A stretch of 64,000 nucleotides of DNA, taken from positions 62,001-126,000 of the forward strand of contig LGRX02034311.1 of assembly GCA_001247695.2 (NCBI GenBank), in the 5' to 3' direction. Below are positions 33,453 to 43,242 of the stretch, in pieces. Each line of letters opens with the position of its first letter. Position 1 is the stretch's first letter. Under the pieces are notes generated by a model. That model did not search any database, had not been told where the DNA came from, and saw only the letters and a list, made by a program, of their open reading frames with translations. The stretch comes from Cymbomonas tetramitiformis. Its lineage: Eukaryota; Chlorophyta; Pyramimonadophyceae; Pyramimonadales; Pyramimonadaceae. The position numbers were made by a program, and so were the translations under genes.

Positions 33453-35759
33453 CTAGCCACTTTGAAAGTGGTCTACAAAGCAGAGTTCACTGTAGAATTT
33501 GCCGTTGTCAATCTCAAAGTCCAGATTGAAGATGTCAAAAGTGTCAAAGTCCAAAGAACCAGAGTCCAGATTGAAGTTGTCGTCGGGGTCAGCGGGTCCA
33601 GAGTCCAGAAAGGCGGAGTCACAGAAGAAGTCCATTGCGCAATTCTGATAATTGAAGTACTGCCCGGACACCACCGCCCGCGGAGCAATCTCCGCGCCAC
33701 AAAGTGCAGAGGCGGTGACGGTGTCGAGCAAAGCCATGCTCACACACATGAACAGAGCCGGCAGTGCCGCTGCCGTGAGGAGACTGCCAATTGACGGTGC
33801 CTGGACACCACCAACCCGTGGAGCGGTTGGCGGTGTGTCCACACGCAATTCCTCGTCGCCAGACTCCGAGTCAGCCACGCTAGCTGAATCATGCGTGGAA
33901 GAAATGTACGGAGGCAGGGGGCTGAAGGATTGAATTGAAACCTGTGGCTCGGGCTCGAAGAAGCCCAATTTCACAGACATGCCGTCCATAAAGGACTGCT
34001 CGAAGGGGGGTTCGTTGTCGACGAACTGCTTCGGGAAGATTAGCGCGTGCTCGTCGTTGTCGATCGTCAATTGCGGCTCGGGCTCCGCGATGCTCTCGTC
34101 GATTACGGCGGGCGGGGCCGTGCCGAAATGAACCATGGGAAAATGCTGCGGGGCCGACTCAGCACCACCGGCTACCTGCTTCAGCTCACGGAGAGCCGTG
34201 CGCGCCTCGTGCACGCGGGTAGCAAGGAGAGAGGGCGGAGAAGGCTTTAAGCCCGCGTACTGTGCCCGAAGGCCAATGTTGATGTCGTCCGCGAAGGTGA
34301 AGGGCTCTTCGTCGTGACGAACAACAGGCTGATCATGCTGTCCACAAAGTCGAGCGAAGGTGGCGTCGTCCTGAGCGTCGAAGGCGGTCTGGAACGCGGA
34401 GACGATCTCGTCGTTCTCGTCGGCAGCCACCAAGTCGCACTCCGCGCATGCCATGTCGTCCGTGGGGCAACTCGCGGTGTCGTGGTAGTGTCCAGGAGGA
34501 CAACGCGCGCACTCAGGGACGAAGGCGGAGGAGGCTACGTGGAAGGAGATGTTGTGGGCGGAGTTCTTCTTGTAGTGTTGCTGACTCCAATTCCCGCCGG
34601 TCTTGAGCGGGCTCGCGGCGAAGCGGAAGTTCTTCCGCGCGCCATAGCCCCCAACACGATTGTTCCGTCCATGGAACTTCCCATCGTCCCTCCTGTTGCG
34701 TTCATCCCGCCAACGTGAGGGCGGAAAGGAGACACCCCGCTTTCCGTCAGGCTGCTGGCGGTGGCGGTGAGAGTCAGTGAATCCAGAGAGAGGCTCGTCG
34801 TCCTTCGCGATTGAGTCCTTTAGCGTCACGAGGGTAGAGGCGGCGGCCTCCAATTGCCTCTCGAACTCCATGATGAGGCTCTTCACGTCAACCCCACCAG
34901 AGTAAAGCATAGTTGGGGAAGTCGGAGGTGACGTCTTAGGCTGCTTCGCGCGGCCAACACCGTTCTCGCCCTCCCAAATCTCGAGGATGTGGGCGTAGAT
35001 GTCCTCGAGGTCGACTTTGGCCAAGTCCACGTCGAGTCGAAGCGGCGTGGTGACCTTGTCGTACATGATGGGGTCGAGGGACGCGAGCAGTTGCTTCTTG
35101 GCCATCATGTCGTCGAGCGGACCAGAGGGCGAGTTGCGGATAGCCGTAAGGCAGGCGTCGAAGTCTTGGATTAACGGATCGGGGTCGAGCTTGGAGTCGA
35201 AGTAGATGGCACACAACTCCTCGTAGTTCCCAAGGGGTCGGAGAACTCGAGGAAGCAGTCTCTTCGTGACCTCAAGCAAAGCTCGCTTCCCATCTCGCGG
35301 TGAAGCACGTCCAGAAGCGTCCACCCAACGTCTCGCGGGTGAGTGAGGCCTCGTCAAAGATGTCAACGTCGTGAAGAGGATGACGTTGTAGACGTTGTTG
35401 ACCTCCTTGGTGGCGTCCGCCAAGTCGAAGAGGGTGTCGTTGGCGGTGTCCTTCAGCTCAAATGCCGACTGCAAAGATGTCACCAACGACGTCCACAAAA
35501 CATTGCGGTCCGATTCGTCACCCCGGAATGACGCCTCCTTGGAGCCAAGAGCGTCTCGGGATGTTCTTTTGATTAAATCAACGTCCCATGACGAATTCTG
35601 AACGGCCACAGCACGTGTCCGCTCAGGGGCCGTCAAATTAGCCGCTGAAGATGCAGGTGTCGGCCGATAGCGCATCCCAACGTCTCGGGGAAAAGTTGTG
35701 TCTAGCCGAATCCGGTTGTGAGCCCCCATGGGAGGCGTAGCTTGCGAAGAAATACTCAT
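33453..35759 (-). CDS. gag: E4 Gag (type 1), intact
   Basis: About 768 residues from ATG 35759 (MSISSQ); the frame is open another 83 codons upstream, but the conserved start and the leader motif CCTATAGGAATTTT just before it (also in E6) favour this ATG. The N-terminal part is helical (DVDLIKRTSRDALGSKE, DGKRALLEVTKRLLPR, DLEDIYAHILEIWEG). A basic stretch follows (RWRDERNRRDDGKFHGRNN), then the zinc-knuckle-like CARCPPGHYHDTASC (C-x2-C-x5-H-x4-C). An acidic region with PFTFADDINIGLRAQYAGL comes next, then a hydrophobic segment (LPALFMCVSMALLDTVTA) and the tail FVDHFQSG. It would form particles with polymerase supplied in trans. No protease, integrase or RT. Confidence 0.88.
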   Translation of the reverse strand: MSISSQATPPMGAHNRIRLDTTFPRDVGMRYRPTPASSAANLTAPERTRAVAVQNSSWDVDLIKRTSRDALGSKEASFRGDESDRNVLWTSLVTSLQSAFELKDTANDTLFDLADATKEVNNVYNVILFTTLTSLTRPHSPARRWVDASGRASPRDGKRALLEVTKRLLPRVLRPLGNYEELCAIYFDSKLDPDPLIQDFDACLTAIRNSPSGPLDDMMAKKQLLASLDPIMYDKVTTPLRLDVDLAKVDLEDIYAHILEIWEGENGVGRAKQPKTSPPTSPTMLYSGGVDVKSLIMEFERQLEAAASTLVTLKDSIAKDDEPLSGFTDSHRHRQQPDGKRGVSFPPSRWRDERNRRDDGKFHGRNNRVGGYGARKNFRFAASPLKTGGNWSQQHYKKNSAHNISFHVASSAFVPECARCPPGHYHDTASCPTDDMACAECDLVAADENDEIVSAFQTAFDAQDDATFARLCGQHDQPVVRHDEEPFTFADDINIGLRAQYAGLKPSPPSLLATRVHEARTALRELKQVAGGAESAPQHFPMVHFGTAPPAVIDESIAEPEPQLTIDNDEHALIFPKQFVDNEPPFEQSFMDGMSVKLGFFEPEPQVSIQSFSPLPPYISSTHDSASVADSESGDEELRVDTPPTAPRVGGVQAPSIGSLLTAAALPALFMCVSMALLDTVTASALCGAEIAPRAVVSGQYFNYQNCAMDFFCDSAFLDSGPADPDDNFNLDSGSLDFDTFDIFNLDFEIDNGKFYSELCFVDHFQSG

Positions 35760-36148
35760 GATAAAATTCCTATAGGTGGGTACGTCGGGGTAAGGTGGCG
35801 ATGGCGCGGAGAGGAGGAACTCGCGGAAATGGTGATGGCAAAAGCAGTCAAAACGTCCGTAACTGCGAAATCCCAATTGTAGAAATGCGGAAGTCAAAGA
35901 ACACGTTGCGCAAGAAGTCCGCGACAAGGAGTGATCAATTCCAGTCAAAACGAAAATCCCGTGGACATCCAGAAAATCACGTAGGGTACGCTGCAGCGAT
36001 AAACACAATTACTCCGTAACGACGCGTGCCTCAACCGCGAGTCCTCATAGCGCAACCATCGAATGGGACCCCCAACGCCCCACCAAGCGGAGGCGTTTAG
36101 CCAATCATGCTACCAAAAGTAGTGGAAGGTGCCTGGCGCACCATAACC

Positions 36149-36341
36149 TGTGAGATATATATAACTACGGGTATATATCGGGTTACAGTCAGAATGCTTT
36201 CACTTTCGGTGTTTGCATAAGTCAGAATAAACATAAGATAGTCTCGGCTTTATGCCGGAAACCCTAAACCTGTGACACCCGTACTGTACGGAGTACTAGT
36301 ACAGAAAACAGGAAGTGACACACGGTGTGTCACATCCAGCA
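36149..36341 (-). repeat. E4 5' LTR
   Basis: Differs from 33050-33242 by one base (GAAAAC versus GATAAC). Confidence 0.92.
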
Positions 36342-36346
36342 GCAGG

Positions 36347-37655
36347 TGACCTCCCGACGGGAGGGAACTGGCCGCAGTCGCAGGTGAGGAAGCGCGTTGC
36401 CTTTCACAAAGGCAGCGGCGACTTCGTTCCATTCTGCCAAAATTCAACGTGCAAGAAGGACGAGGCCCGCCACTGGCACCGCGACTGCCCGAACGGCGGC
36501 AAGCACGGCGCTGGGGGAGGCTTCCACAGCTTCTCCCTCGGTGACATCGAGAACGACTTGCTGGCGGAGCAGTTTCAGACGGCCATGGACGAGCACGACG
36601 GCGAGCGGTTCGATGCGCTCTGCCTTCTGGCGGGGGGCAAGCCGGAGATGCTCGACGGCGTTTCGGCGTGTTCCTTCGGGATCGAGCCGGAGAGGGAAGA
36701 CGGTGCGTTGCAGGAATTCCTGCCCTACTGCCAGCCTGCCACCCACATGGGCGGCTTCACGGTCGGTGGTGTCGAGAGCGGGATCTCAGCTGCCGCTTGC
36801 ACGCATGTCCGCGAGGACGCACCGCCGGCGCCACCGCCGGCGGCAATCACGCATGCTTACCCGGACGAGTCGGAGGCGTCCGACGCCGGTGACATGATGC
36901 CGGTGGACTCCATGCACGCGCACGAGCCCGACCTCTGCTTTGCGGACAAGATCGCGCGGATGGGGGGACTCTCGATCACGGCTGCGGGCAAGGACTTCGC
37001 GATGCGGTACATGCACGCCGAGTCGGAGACCGACTCTTGCGACGGCGACGCGGACGGGTCTGCGGCTGGGTATGACCCTATTGACGGTGAGGATGCGGTC
37101 TCGCAGCCTCTAACATCTCGTCGGGGATGCGGTGCACCGCCTTGGGGGTTTGGCCGCTCTTCGGCGATTGCGGTGATGGTGTGTGCTCTCTTCTGTGTTT
37201 GCGCCACCGCGGCGCCAATCTCGGCTGCCACTCTTGGCGAGGCATGTGCACCGGGCCACACCGGCCTGGAGGTCGGTGGTGCTGCCGAGGCGACCACCAG
37301 CGAGCCTGCATTCACTTCTGCGGCACCGGTTGCTATTCCACCGCGCCGGCACGGCCGGCACCGTGCTCGGCAAGGCCTTCACAATGCACCAATCGGGCTT
37401 TACATCCCGGTACCTCCACTCCCGGTCCCGCCCGCTTCACCGCTGTATTGGGATGCACCACCGTCACCGGACTACTCACCGGGACCGACTACTGACGAGG
37501 AGGACGGGGAGGATCCCTCGCACGGCGATCGAGACCTTTCAGATTTCTTCTGGAGCTCTACGAATGATTCAATCACGGCATCGACATCTCCAATTCACGC
37601 CACCATGACTGTGCTGCGGGCCGGCACAGCAGCGCCACCGCCAACTAGTGGCTAG
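36347..37655 (+). CDS. E3 Gag (type 2), C-terminal part
   Basis: Continuation of 32028-33049 after E4. Begins GDLPTGGNWPQS, aligned with SPLPKGGNWSQS of E7. The Cys/His cluster CQNSTCKKDEARHWHRDC (C-x4-C-x6-H-x4-C) replaces the type 1 knuckle and is shared with E7. A Gly/Ala/Asp-rich region follows, then a hydrophobic segment (IAVMVCALFCVCATAAPIS), a His/Arg-rich patch (PPRRHGRHRARQGLHNAP), a Pro-rich acidic stretch and the tail TVLRAGTAAPPPTSG, also conserved in E7. The stop TAG lies within an ACTAGTGGCTAG string conserved at the same place in E7. Confidence 0.88.
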
Positions 37656-37759
37656 GAAGTTAATCATGCCGCTCCTGCACAGTGAGATTGACCGTAGCTG
37701 TATGTGCAGAAGGGTCCGATCACGGACCGGTTTCAGGTTTACAACTCTTGAGTCTTGAC

Positions 37760-37794
37760 TGGGAACCGCCCTGCCAGAAAGGACAGGCCTTCCC
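37760..37794 (+). other. Conserved 3' hairpin block, E3
   Basis: GGGAACCGCCCTGCCAG, then GGACAGGCCTTCCC, followed by TTTCCACCGCT and AGATGGTGT as in E2 and E4. Lies 85 bp before the 3' LTR. Confidence 0.6.
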
Positions 37795-37878
37795 TTAGAG
37801 CCCAAAATTTCCACCGCTGTAGATGGTGTTTGTTCACAGGTTTCACCTTCGGCTAGCCAGTCACCACACTAGGTGGTG

Positions 37879-38060
37879 TGCTGGAACAGTCACACCGCTT
37901 GCTTTGTGACTCTTCCTATAGTAGTGTGTATGACTGTCACCCGAACCCGAACCCTAACTGTTTATGCCCGTTATATCGGGTTAACTTATCAACTTTATTA
38001 CATTCTGAGAAAACTGATCACTGAGTGAATATATCCCGAGTCCTAGGGGTATATCCAACA
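37879..38060 (+). repeat. E3 3' LTR
   Basis: 182 bp, starts TGCTGGAACAGTCAC after ACTAGGTGGTG; followed by the duplication CCATT. Confidence 0.92.
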
Positions 38061-38065
38061 CCATT

Positions 38066-38341
38066 TGCGGAGAGCGAGGCACAGAGCACCGTTACGGACA
38101 GGGATCCTATTATGTGCAGTATATCACTCGTTGAGCCGACCGGCAGGACTTCTATGAAGACGTTAATTTCAGCAGCAGCGTTGGCTTTGTACTCGTGGGC
38201 GTAAACTTTGTGTGGGTTGCCAGGAATAGAACTTGGACGACGAGACTTATCCTTGCTGTATTCTAAGCACTCTCTTTGATTTCTTAAGCCTTGCATGACC
38301 ACTATTCGCTGCGCCTCGTCGTATGGCAAATATTGCGCCAT
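38066..38341 (-). pseudogene. Small ORF resembling the algal phage-integrase repeat motif, split by E3
   Basis: From ATG 38341: MAQYLPYDEAQRIVVMQGLR, then NQRECLEYSKDKSRRPSSIP and GNPHKVYAHEYK. The pattern L-x-N-Q-x-E-x-x-x-Y-S-K ... R-P-x-x-I-P-x-x-P-x-x-V-Y resembles the 'phage-integrase repeat' motif often met in algal and large-virus proteins, from memory of the family. The frame reaches the E3 insertion site at SLSANG. On the other side of E3 it would add about four codons (QQLK) and stop, giving a protein of under 100 residues. It overlaps the lost 3' region of element A, so it may be older genomic sequence or a remnant of another element. Confidence 0.45.
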
Positions 38342-38591
38342 GTCACCTTAAACTTTCGACCAAAGTTTAAAGCCCTGGAAAGGGCGTCTCTAAGCTTAGG
38401 TTATGCTATTATCTAGTACTAGTGTATAACCTCACTATTAATCAAAGGGCGTCAGATGAGTGGTTAGGCGCCTCAAGGGAGGTGTTATGGACAACATATA
38501 TCATGCATATGGTCATCGGATTAGTATTGAGACTCCACGAGACGTATATGCGCAAGGCCTCTTGGGTACATCCCGATGTACCCAAGTGAGG
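38342..38591. other. Unassigned AT-rich spacer
   Basis: Between the integrase-repeat-like ORF and a gag scrap. No feature recognised. Confidence 0.4.
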
Positions 38592-38882
38592 GTAATGGAC
38601 ATCCAGCGACACCGCCGGCAGCACAGCCGGCTGCTAATTCGGCAGGAGCTACATTCCTGGCGTCAGTGCGTACCCTACAGAGGGAGCACTTCGACATGAA
38701 GGTCTCCAAGTCCGTTTGTCAGAAATTGTTCGAGGACAAGAACGGGAGATTTTCCGGGACTGAGTCCCACGCATCAGCGCTCTTCGCGAGGATGGTTTCT
38801 GCGCTGCAGACAGCTTTCGTGACCGAGGACATCGGATTTGCACCCATTTTCGTGCTGGACAACGCCACCCTGACAGTACACT
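38592..38882 (+). pseudogene. Fragment of type 2 Gag
   Basis: About 97 codons reading HPATPPAAQPAANSAGATFL, then LQREHFDMKVSKSVCQKLFE, ending FVLDNATLTVH. It aligns closely with the N-terminal quarter of the E7 Gag (ANSAGAAFLASVRTLQREHF) and less closely with E3. It starts and stops abruptly with no LTRs nearby. A third type 2 lineage therefore once inserted here and was deleted or rearranged. The frame continues to 38974 but the similarity ends at 38882. Confidence 0.8.
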
Positions 38883-39189
38883 GTCAGATGCTCACGATGT
38901 TTCTAGTATGCATATGCAAATTTTGCAATATGCTCATGTTGTTTATTGTGCTTCCTTGCGAGGCATACGGTTGAGCCGCTGACTCGACGCATGTCCAATT
39001 ACCTCCTCTAACGCGCCGCGTCCAGACTCCTGAAATCTGAACGGATCCTGCGTGCGCAAGAAGCATGTTCTTCCCACGACACCGAAGAATTGATATGCAA
39101 ACGTGTATTGTGGTTGGCATACAGTTGTATATCGGACACAACAATCGTTGCACTACCCCGCTTGTTCACGGTCTGTCTACGGATATCAC

Positions 39190-39385
39190 ACTATCAATTG
39201 CATTTGCTTGCGGGCAGATGACCATTAACATTTGCTTACGCGCAAACTACCATATAAATCATTTGCCTACGCGCATACTGCCATTAAAATAATTTGCCTA
39301 CGCGCATGCTACATCAAAATCATTTGCCTACGCGCATATTACCATATGTGGCATTTGCCTAAGCGCATTGTACATTAAACCAAAT
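39190..39385. repeat. Tandem array of TTTGCCTACGCGCAT units
   Basis: Five to six units of about 35-40 bp, each with ATTTGCCTACGCGCAT or a close variant and then an AT-rich TACCATNAAA-like spacer. Three to four more diverged units lie at 39980-40110. No coding sequence. Confidence 0.7.
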
Positions 39386-42159
39386 ATTAATAATTAATAA
39401 TTAAAAAAACGGTCTCTCTTAGAACTGTACCGGCGAGATCCGACGAACCTCTCAACCTCTCAAAATTCTCATTTGCGTTCGCCAATATGAGCCCCTGCCG
39501 GCTCCTGCGTCACGAATATGTCAAATAACGCCCCAATACACCATTTTGTTCCGCATTTGGTCCAGAAAATTCCTTAAACTTTTTGTTTAGACTGATCAAA
39601 TTTCAGGAAACCATGTCCAATAGTAGGCCCCTGAACAACGCTTTGAAATGTGTTCCTTTGCTGATTCGACTGAGAACGGCGGTGTCTCCATGAGCGAGTG
39701 GTGGCCCGTTTTGTCGTGCTCGTGAGCATATCCGTTGCGTGTACATGCCGGCATATCACGTGGGGGCAATAAAGCGACATTTGTGGTCGTCGTGCTTTCT
39801 TGCGCTACGCCTGGCGTGAAATCTGTTGCGGCAGAAGATTTTTACGCTCCAGCTATCGAGATTTTCTTGCGAGCCATGGTTGATTTATGCGAGCGGATGA
39901 CGGGCGTAAAATGAAGAAAGCAGCACTGTCGATTGTGCAATTCAAGCTTGCACACGGTATGCCTGCGCATTACAGCTTACGGTATTAAATTCACGTGCCT
40001 ACGCGGCGCAGACTGCTGTTAAATCATTTGCCTACGCGCAGAATGCCATCAAATCGTTTTGCTTAGGATACGCGCAGCCTACGATATTCGGCATTTGCCT
40101 ACACGCATACTATAGAATGAACCCATAATTTATTTTTCGATAGCCATCACAACAAAAGTTCTAGGTCAAATTGCTTAATCTTAGTCCATCATCGCCTACA
40201 ACACGGGCAGCGAAGACGATTTGAAGGCAGGATGGAACAATGCATGCATTCACAACAACATTGTATATGCACAAACGTGTCCAGACAATTTGAGAAATGG
40301 GGAAATGAAGGGGAAAAAAAGGTTCTCCAGAAGTGAAAGCATAGTTGTCGTCATAAAATTATGTCGTGATTTTTGTTTACGACATTATACATGCATACAT
40401 CCCATCATTTGCAAACATAAAAGTTTCGCATTAATTAACGCACGCGGTCCACACTTCCGAAAATATACACATATCAATATGATAATAACTGTTGCGCGAG
40501 ACCCAAAAATGCAAAATATGTCACACGACCTTCGAATAACCATGGTCTCCTACTCTCTTGGACTTGTTTACCGGATCACCGCAAAAAGTTGCGCATAGTA
40601 CCTCTTCGCAAATCAGGCATCACTACAGAATAAATGGTGCCCCTAATAGGACTATTATGAGGCGTGATCCGCACTGGTACTCGCTTAATTTACTTATTTC
40701 GGAGTTATTATCGATATGTATGTGCGTGGGATTATTAATGGATGCGTTTTCTTGGTAACGAGGTTCCATCGTCTACGATACAGATCGCACTGCAACACAC
40801 AATACAAATCTGGCATGTATGTGGGATGACGGGAGAACCTTTTGGATACTTTTTCTTGGTAACAAGGTTCCATAGTTTAGGAAGAAGATCAAACTACAAC
40901 ACACACTCTGGCAAACCACACCTCAAAATCGCCTACATGTTGTACATACACCTTTCAGTATCTGCATGGCAACAAGTACAGTATACTATTGCTATCTGTG
41001 TCGATATCATTATCAATGGGGAACAAGGGCGCCTTGGTGTTGCTGCTGCTGCAAGGACCCCTTTTTTGGCCATATCCAAGGCTCCCTCTCCCCAAAGAGT
41101 GATAACTCGCAGGATAGTGGCATAACAATGCAACATCATAACAGGTGGAACTTTGACAAGTAAATAATCAGCCCCATCAAGCTCTCATCCCTCCCGACAG
41201 AGGACAAAGGGGAACACGTATGCGGTCTATCAAAGTTAAACTGGGGCACCGAGAATCATCGAGATTCCACGGAAATATGCACCACCAGCAGGTCAATCTC
41301 TCTTACTCAGTTGCAAGGCGTACCAGGATTCGCCACTGCCAAAGGAGACGAGTAAGGCCACGTAGCCCCTTACTCGAGCGTTGCAAGTTGCACTTTACAG
41401 CTCGTCAAGCATGGAACCATTCCAGATTTTCATCTTGTGGACCTCGAGAAAGGTGGAATGCTAGAAAACAGCGATAGTGCGGCGCGATAGTGCAGACAGC
41501 AATTTCAGGTCCGAGGCGACGGGAGAGTGGAACATGCAGATGAGCAGTGTATCTGCAAAAGAAGTCCATCGGGATGGATGCTGGACCGGTCGAAAAACTG
41601 GACGCGCAGGGGTGGATAAGGATACAGTATGGGCGAAACGAGGTGTAACACACAATGGGAATCTCTGAAAAGCGCACGGCCTGAGGGAACACGCAACAGG
41701 GTGGAAGTTTCTGGAAGAGGTCCACCTATACCGGAAGATGAGTTTCATACTGCCGAGTATAGGTCAAGAAAAAGCATTGGCGAAAAGGTAGCAGTGAAAG
41801 CTGAAAGTGTTCATATCTCGGGTGCAGTTGCTGCGCGGAATGTAACCGAAAGCGGATTCCGACCTGGCGCAGGCGACGCCATAGGAGCGACCATTTCGTT
41901 ACACAGTCAAGGTATTGGATACTAAAAGCTTGGCAAAAAATAAAAGGCCGTAGCTGAAGTCTCTTTAACAGTGTGCTTCAAATCAGCACCTATGATAATA
42001 GGCTATGCTTAGGAGTACGGCGAAACTGTTTATTTCAGGTTTCACTCAAGACAGGCACTTGGCAACATTTTCCGGTTTAGCGTCGTCATAATCTCTCTGC
42101 CGACGCTTTGTATGAACATAATTTTCACGGCTGCGTTGCTCTGGTAAATGAAGCAAGTC
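39386..42159. other. Unassigned AT-rich region
   Basis: Apart from the second cluster of TTTGCCTACGCGCA units (39980-40110) and a duplicated TTTTCTTGGTAACRAGGTTCCAT-like string (near 40750 and 40850), nothing is recognised. Short frames here (for example 41220-41477, 41629-41925) show no motif and are not called. Confidence 0.5.
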
Positions 42160-42609
42160 TTACATTGTGTGATAGTGCTTGTTGGTGCGAATGCTAACCA
42201 TTCGCTTATATGATATTGAAGGTGATTTTTCGTGTGATAAGACGGGAGGCGGTAGGTCACGTGTGAGGTGCGCTCCTCTAGGAGGTAGCTGATCATAAAT
42301 TCCAGATTGATTTGTTGCATGACCAATCGTACAAACTGCTTTCTTCACCGTCTTCTGAATTATTGGGGGCAGTCTGGAGTCCATTTCTCGTTGCACTTCA
42401 AAGCTCGACCTGTATGTCGAGAGAGAGGGGTAGGACGTGAAAGTTTCAGTAGGACCCATTTTTTTCCCAACCAGCCCACGCCCTAGGGTGTGGTAGTCAG
42501 GACCGTAGTGAGACTTTTTACGCTGCGCGGGAGAGAGGCGCAGGTCGGTGATGAAGGCTCGTTGCGAGGCGGACTGGTCGAAAATTTCGGACTCGGTTTG
42601 CTCCAACAT
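42160..42609 (-). CDS. Hypothetical protein, 149 aa
   Basis: Open minus-strand frame with an ATG start (MLEQTESEIF) and ordinary composition. It includes HYGPDYHTLGRGLVGKKMGP, then TETFTSYPSLSTYRSSFEVQ and LPPIIQKTVKKA. It has no signal peptide, membrane segment or domain I recognise. It lies 380 bp left of the tyrosine-recombinase retroelement and is not part of it. It could be a single-exon gene, one exon of a spliced gene, or chance; the balanced, low-complexity-free composition makes it more credible than other short frames in this region. Confidence 0.4.
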   Translation of the reverse strand: MLEQTESEIFDQSASQRAFITDLRLSPAQRKKSHYGPDYHTLGRGLVGKKMGPTETFTSYPSLSTYRSSFEVQREMDSRLPPIIQKTVKKAVCTIGHATNQSGIYDQLPPRGAHLTRDLPPPVLSHEKSPSISYKRMVSIRTNKHYHTM

Positions 42610-42990
42610 TTTGATTGACGATCCGCACGATATTAATAATTTATTTGAACGTTCGCTTTATGCAGCGCTTTGTTCACACCAATTCCTTAAGCGGCTGAGA
42701 AGAGGCACTCGTAGGAGACTGAAAGTGAGGCGTAAGCTTAACCATGCAATGACTCTTGTGCCACATGAAATATCTCAGCGGCAAATTTCATATCACACAT
42801 AATTGCCGTAGAGCTTTTTTCTTTGCGAAGTGAAATAAATCCCACTGTGAACAAATATGTATGCAGGCTTTAGCACGGGTTCCGCTACCGTGCGATAGGG
42901 GAAAGGTTTGTTACCCAAACAAAGTTCAAGCTTGAAGTTATGTTATGCTGTTTATTTATGCTGAGGGCGAGCATTCTATTACGGTAACCG
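42610..42990. other. Spacer left of the YR retroelement
   Basis: No feature recognised. The last bases, TTACGGTAACCG, are the left flank of the element. Confidence 0.4.
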
Positions 42991-43234
42991 CTGTTGATCG
43001 CCGACTTTCCTTCCGTCATCAGTGATGACCGTCATTCAGGAGACGGATCGTCCGATCTCACTCCTCGGATCGCGGAAATGAAGAATCGCGAAGTGGCGGT
43101 TCACCTCCAGCTTCGTAGTCCAAGTGTCGCAGAGTGTCGCTCTTAAGTCGGAAATTGGTGAAAATACTTCACTTTTCCTACCTGCTGACGATTGCTGCGT
43201 CTTTCTTCTCCGTTTCCTAACGCAAGTTTTCTTC
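42991..43234 (+). repeat. YR element repeat A1
   Basis: CTGTTGATCGCCGAC to GTTTTCTTC. Only about two differences from A2. Contains the presumed promoter and leader of the first ORF, which starts 9 bp later. Confidence 0.9.
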
Positions 43235-43242
43235 TTACAATC

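Larger units (their letters stand above)
33050..36341 (-). mobile_element. E4: gag-only LTR element (type 1 Gag), intact
   Basis: Inserted antisense in the gag of E3. The 193-bp LTRs (33050-33242 and 36149-36341) differ at one base; the target duplication GCAGG is perfect (33045-33049, 36342-36346). The single ORF is full length. Leader after the 5' LTR: GGTTATGGTGCGCCAGG. The 3' side has the hairpin block (33338-33368) and CAGGGTGGTG before the LTR. Best-preserved gag-only element in the window and the reference for E2 and E6. Confidence 0.95.
31457..38060 (+). mobile_element. E3: gag-only LTR element (type 2 Gag), carries E4
   Basis: Two 182-bp LTRs (31457-31638, 37879-38060) differ at one base (TGCGGGAAC versus TGCTGGAAC). 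The target duplication CCATT is perfect (31452-31456, 38061-38065). Without E4 the element is about 3.3 kb. The leader after the 5' LTR is GGTTTGGCCCCACGCACTC. One ORF, gag, is interrupted by E4; no polymerase. The conserved hairpin block (37760-37794) and ACTAGGTGGTG precede the 3' LTR. Near-identical LTRs mean recent insertion. Confidence 0.93.

Noticed and set aside
36250..36447. Frame crossing the E4 LTR into E3
   Set aside because: It spans an element boundary and is not conserved.
31452..38070. A 9-10 bp target duplication for E3 (CCATTTGCGG on both sides)
   Set aside because: Once the LTR start is set at TGC(T/G)GGAAC by the other elements, CCATT is the duplication and the remaining identity is with the LTR end itself; all other elements have 5-bp duplications.
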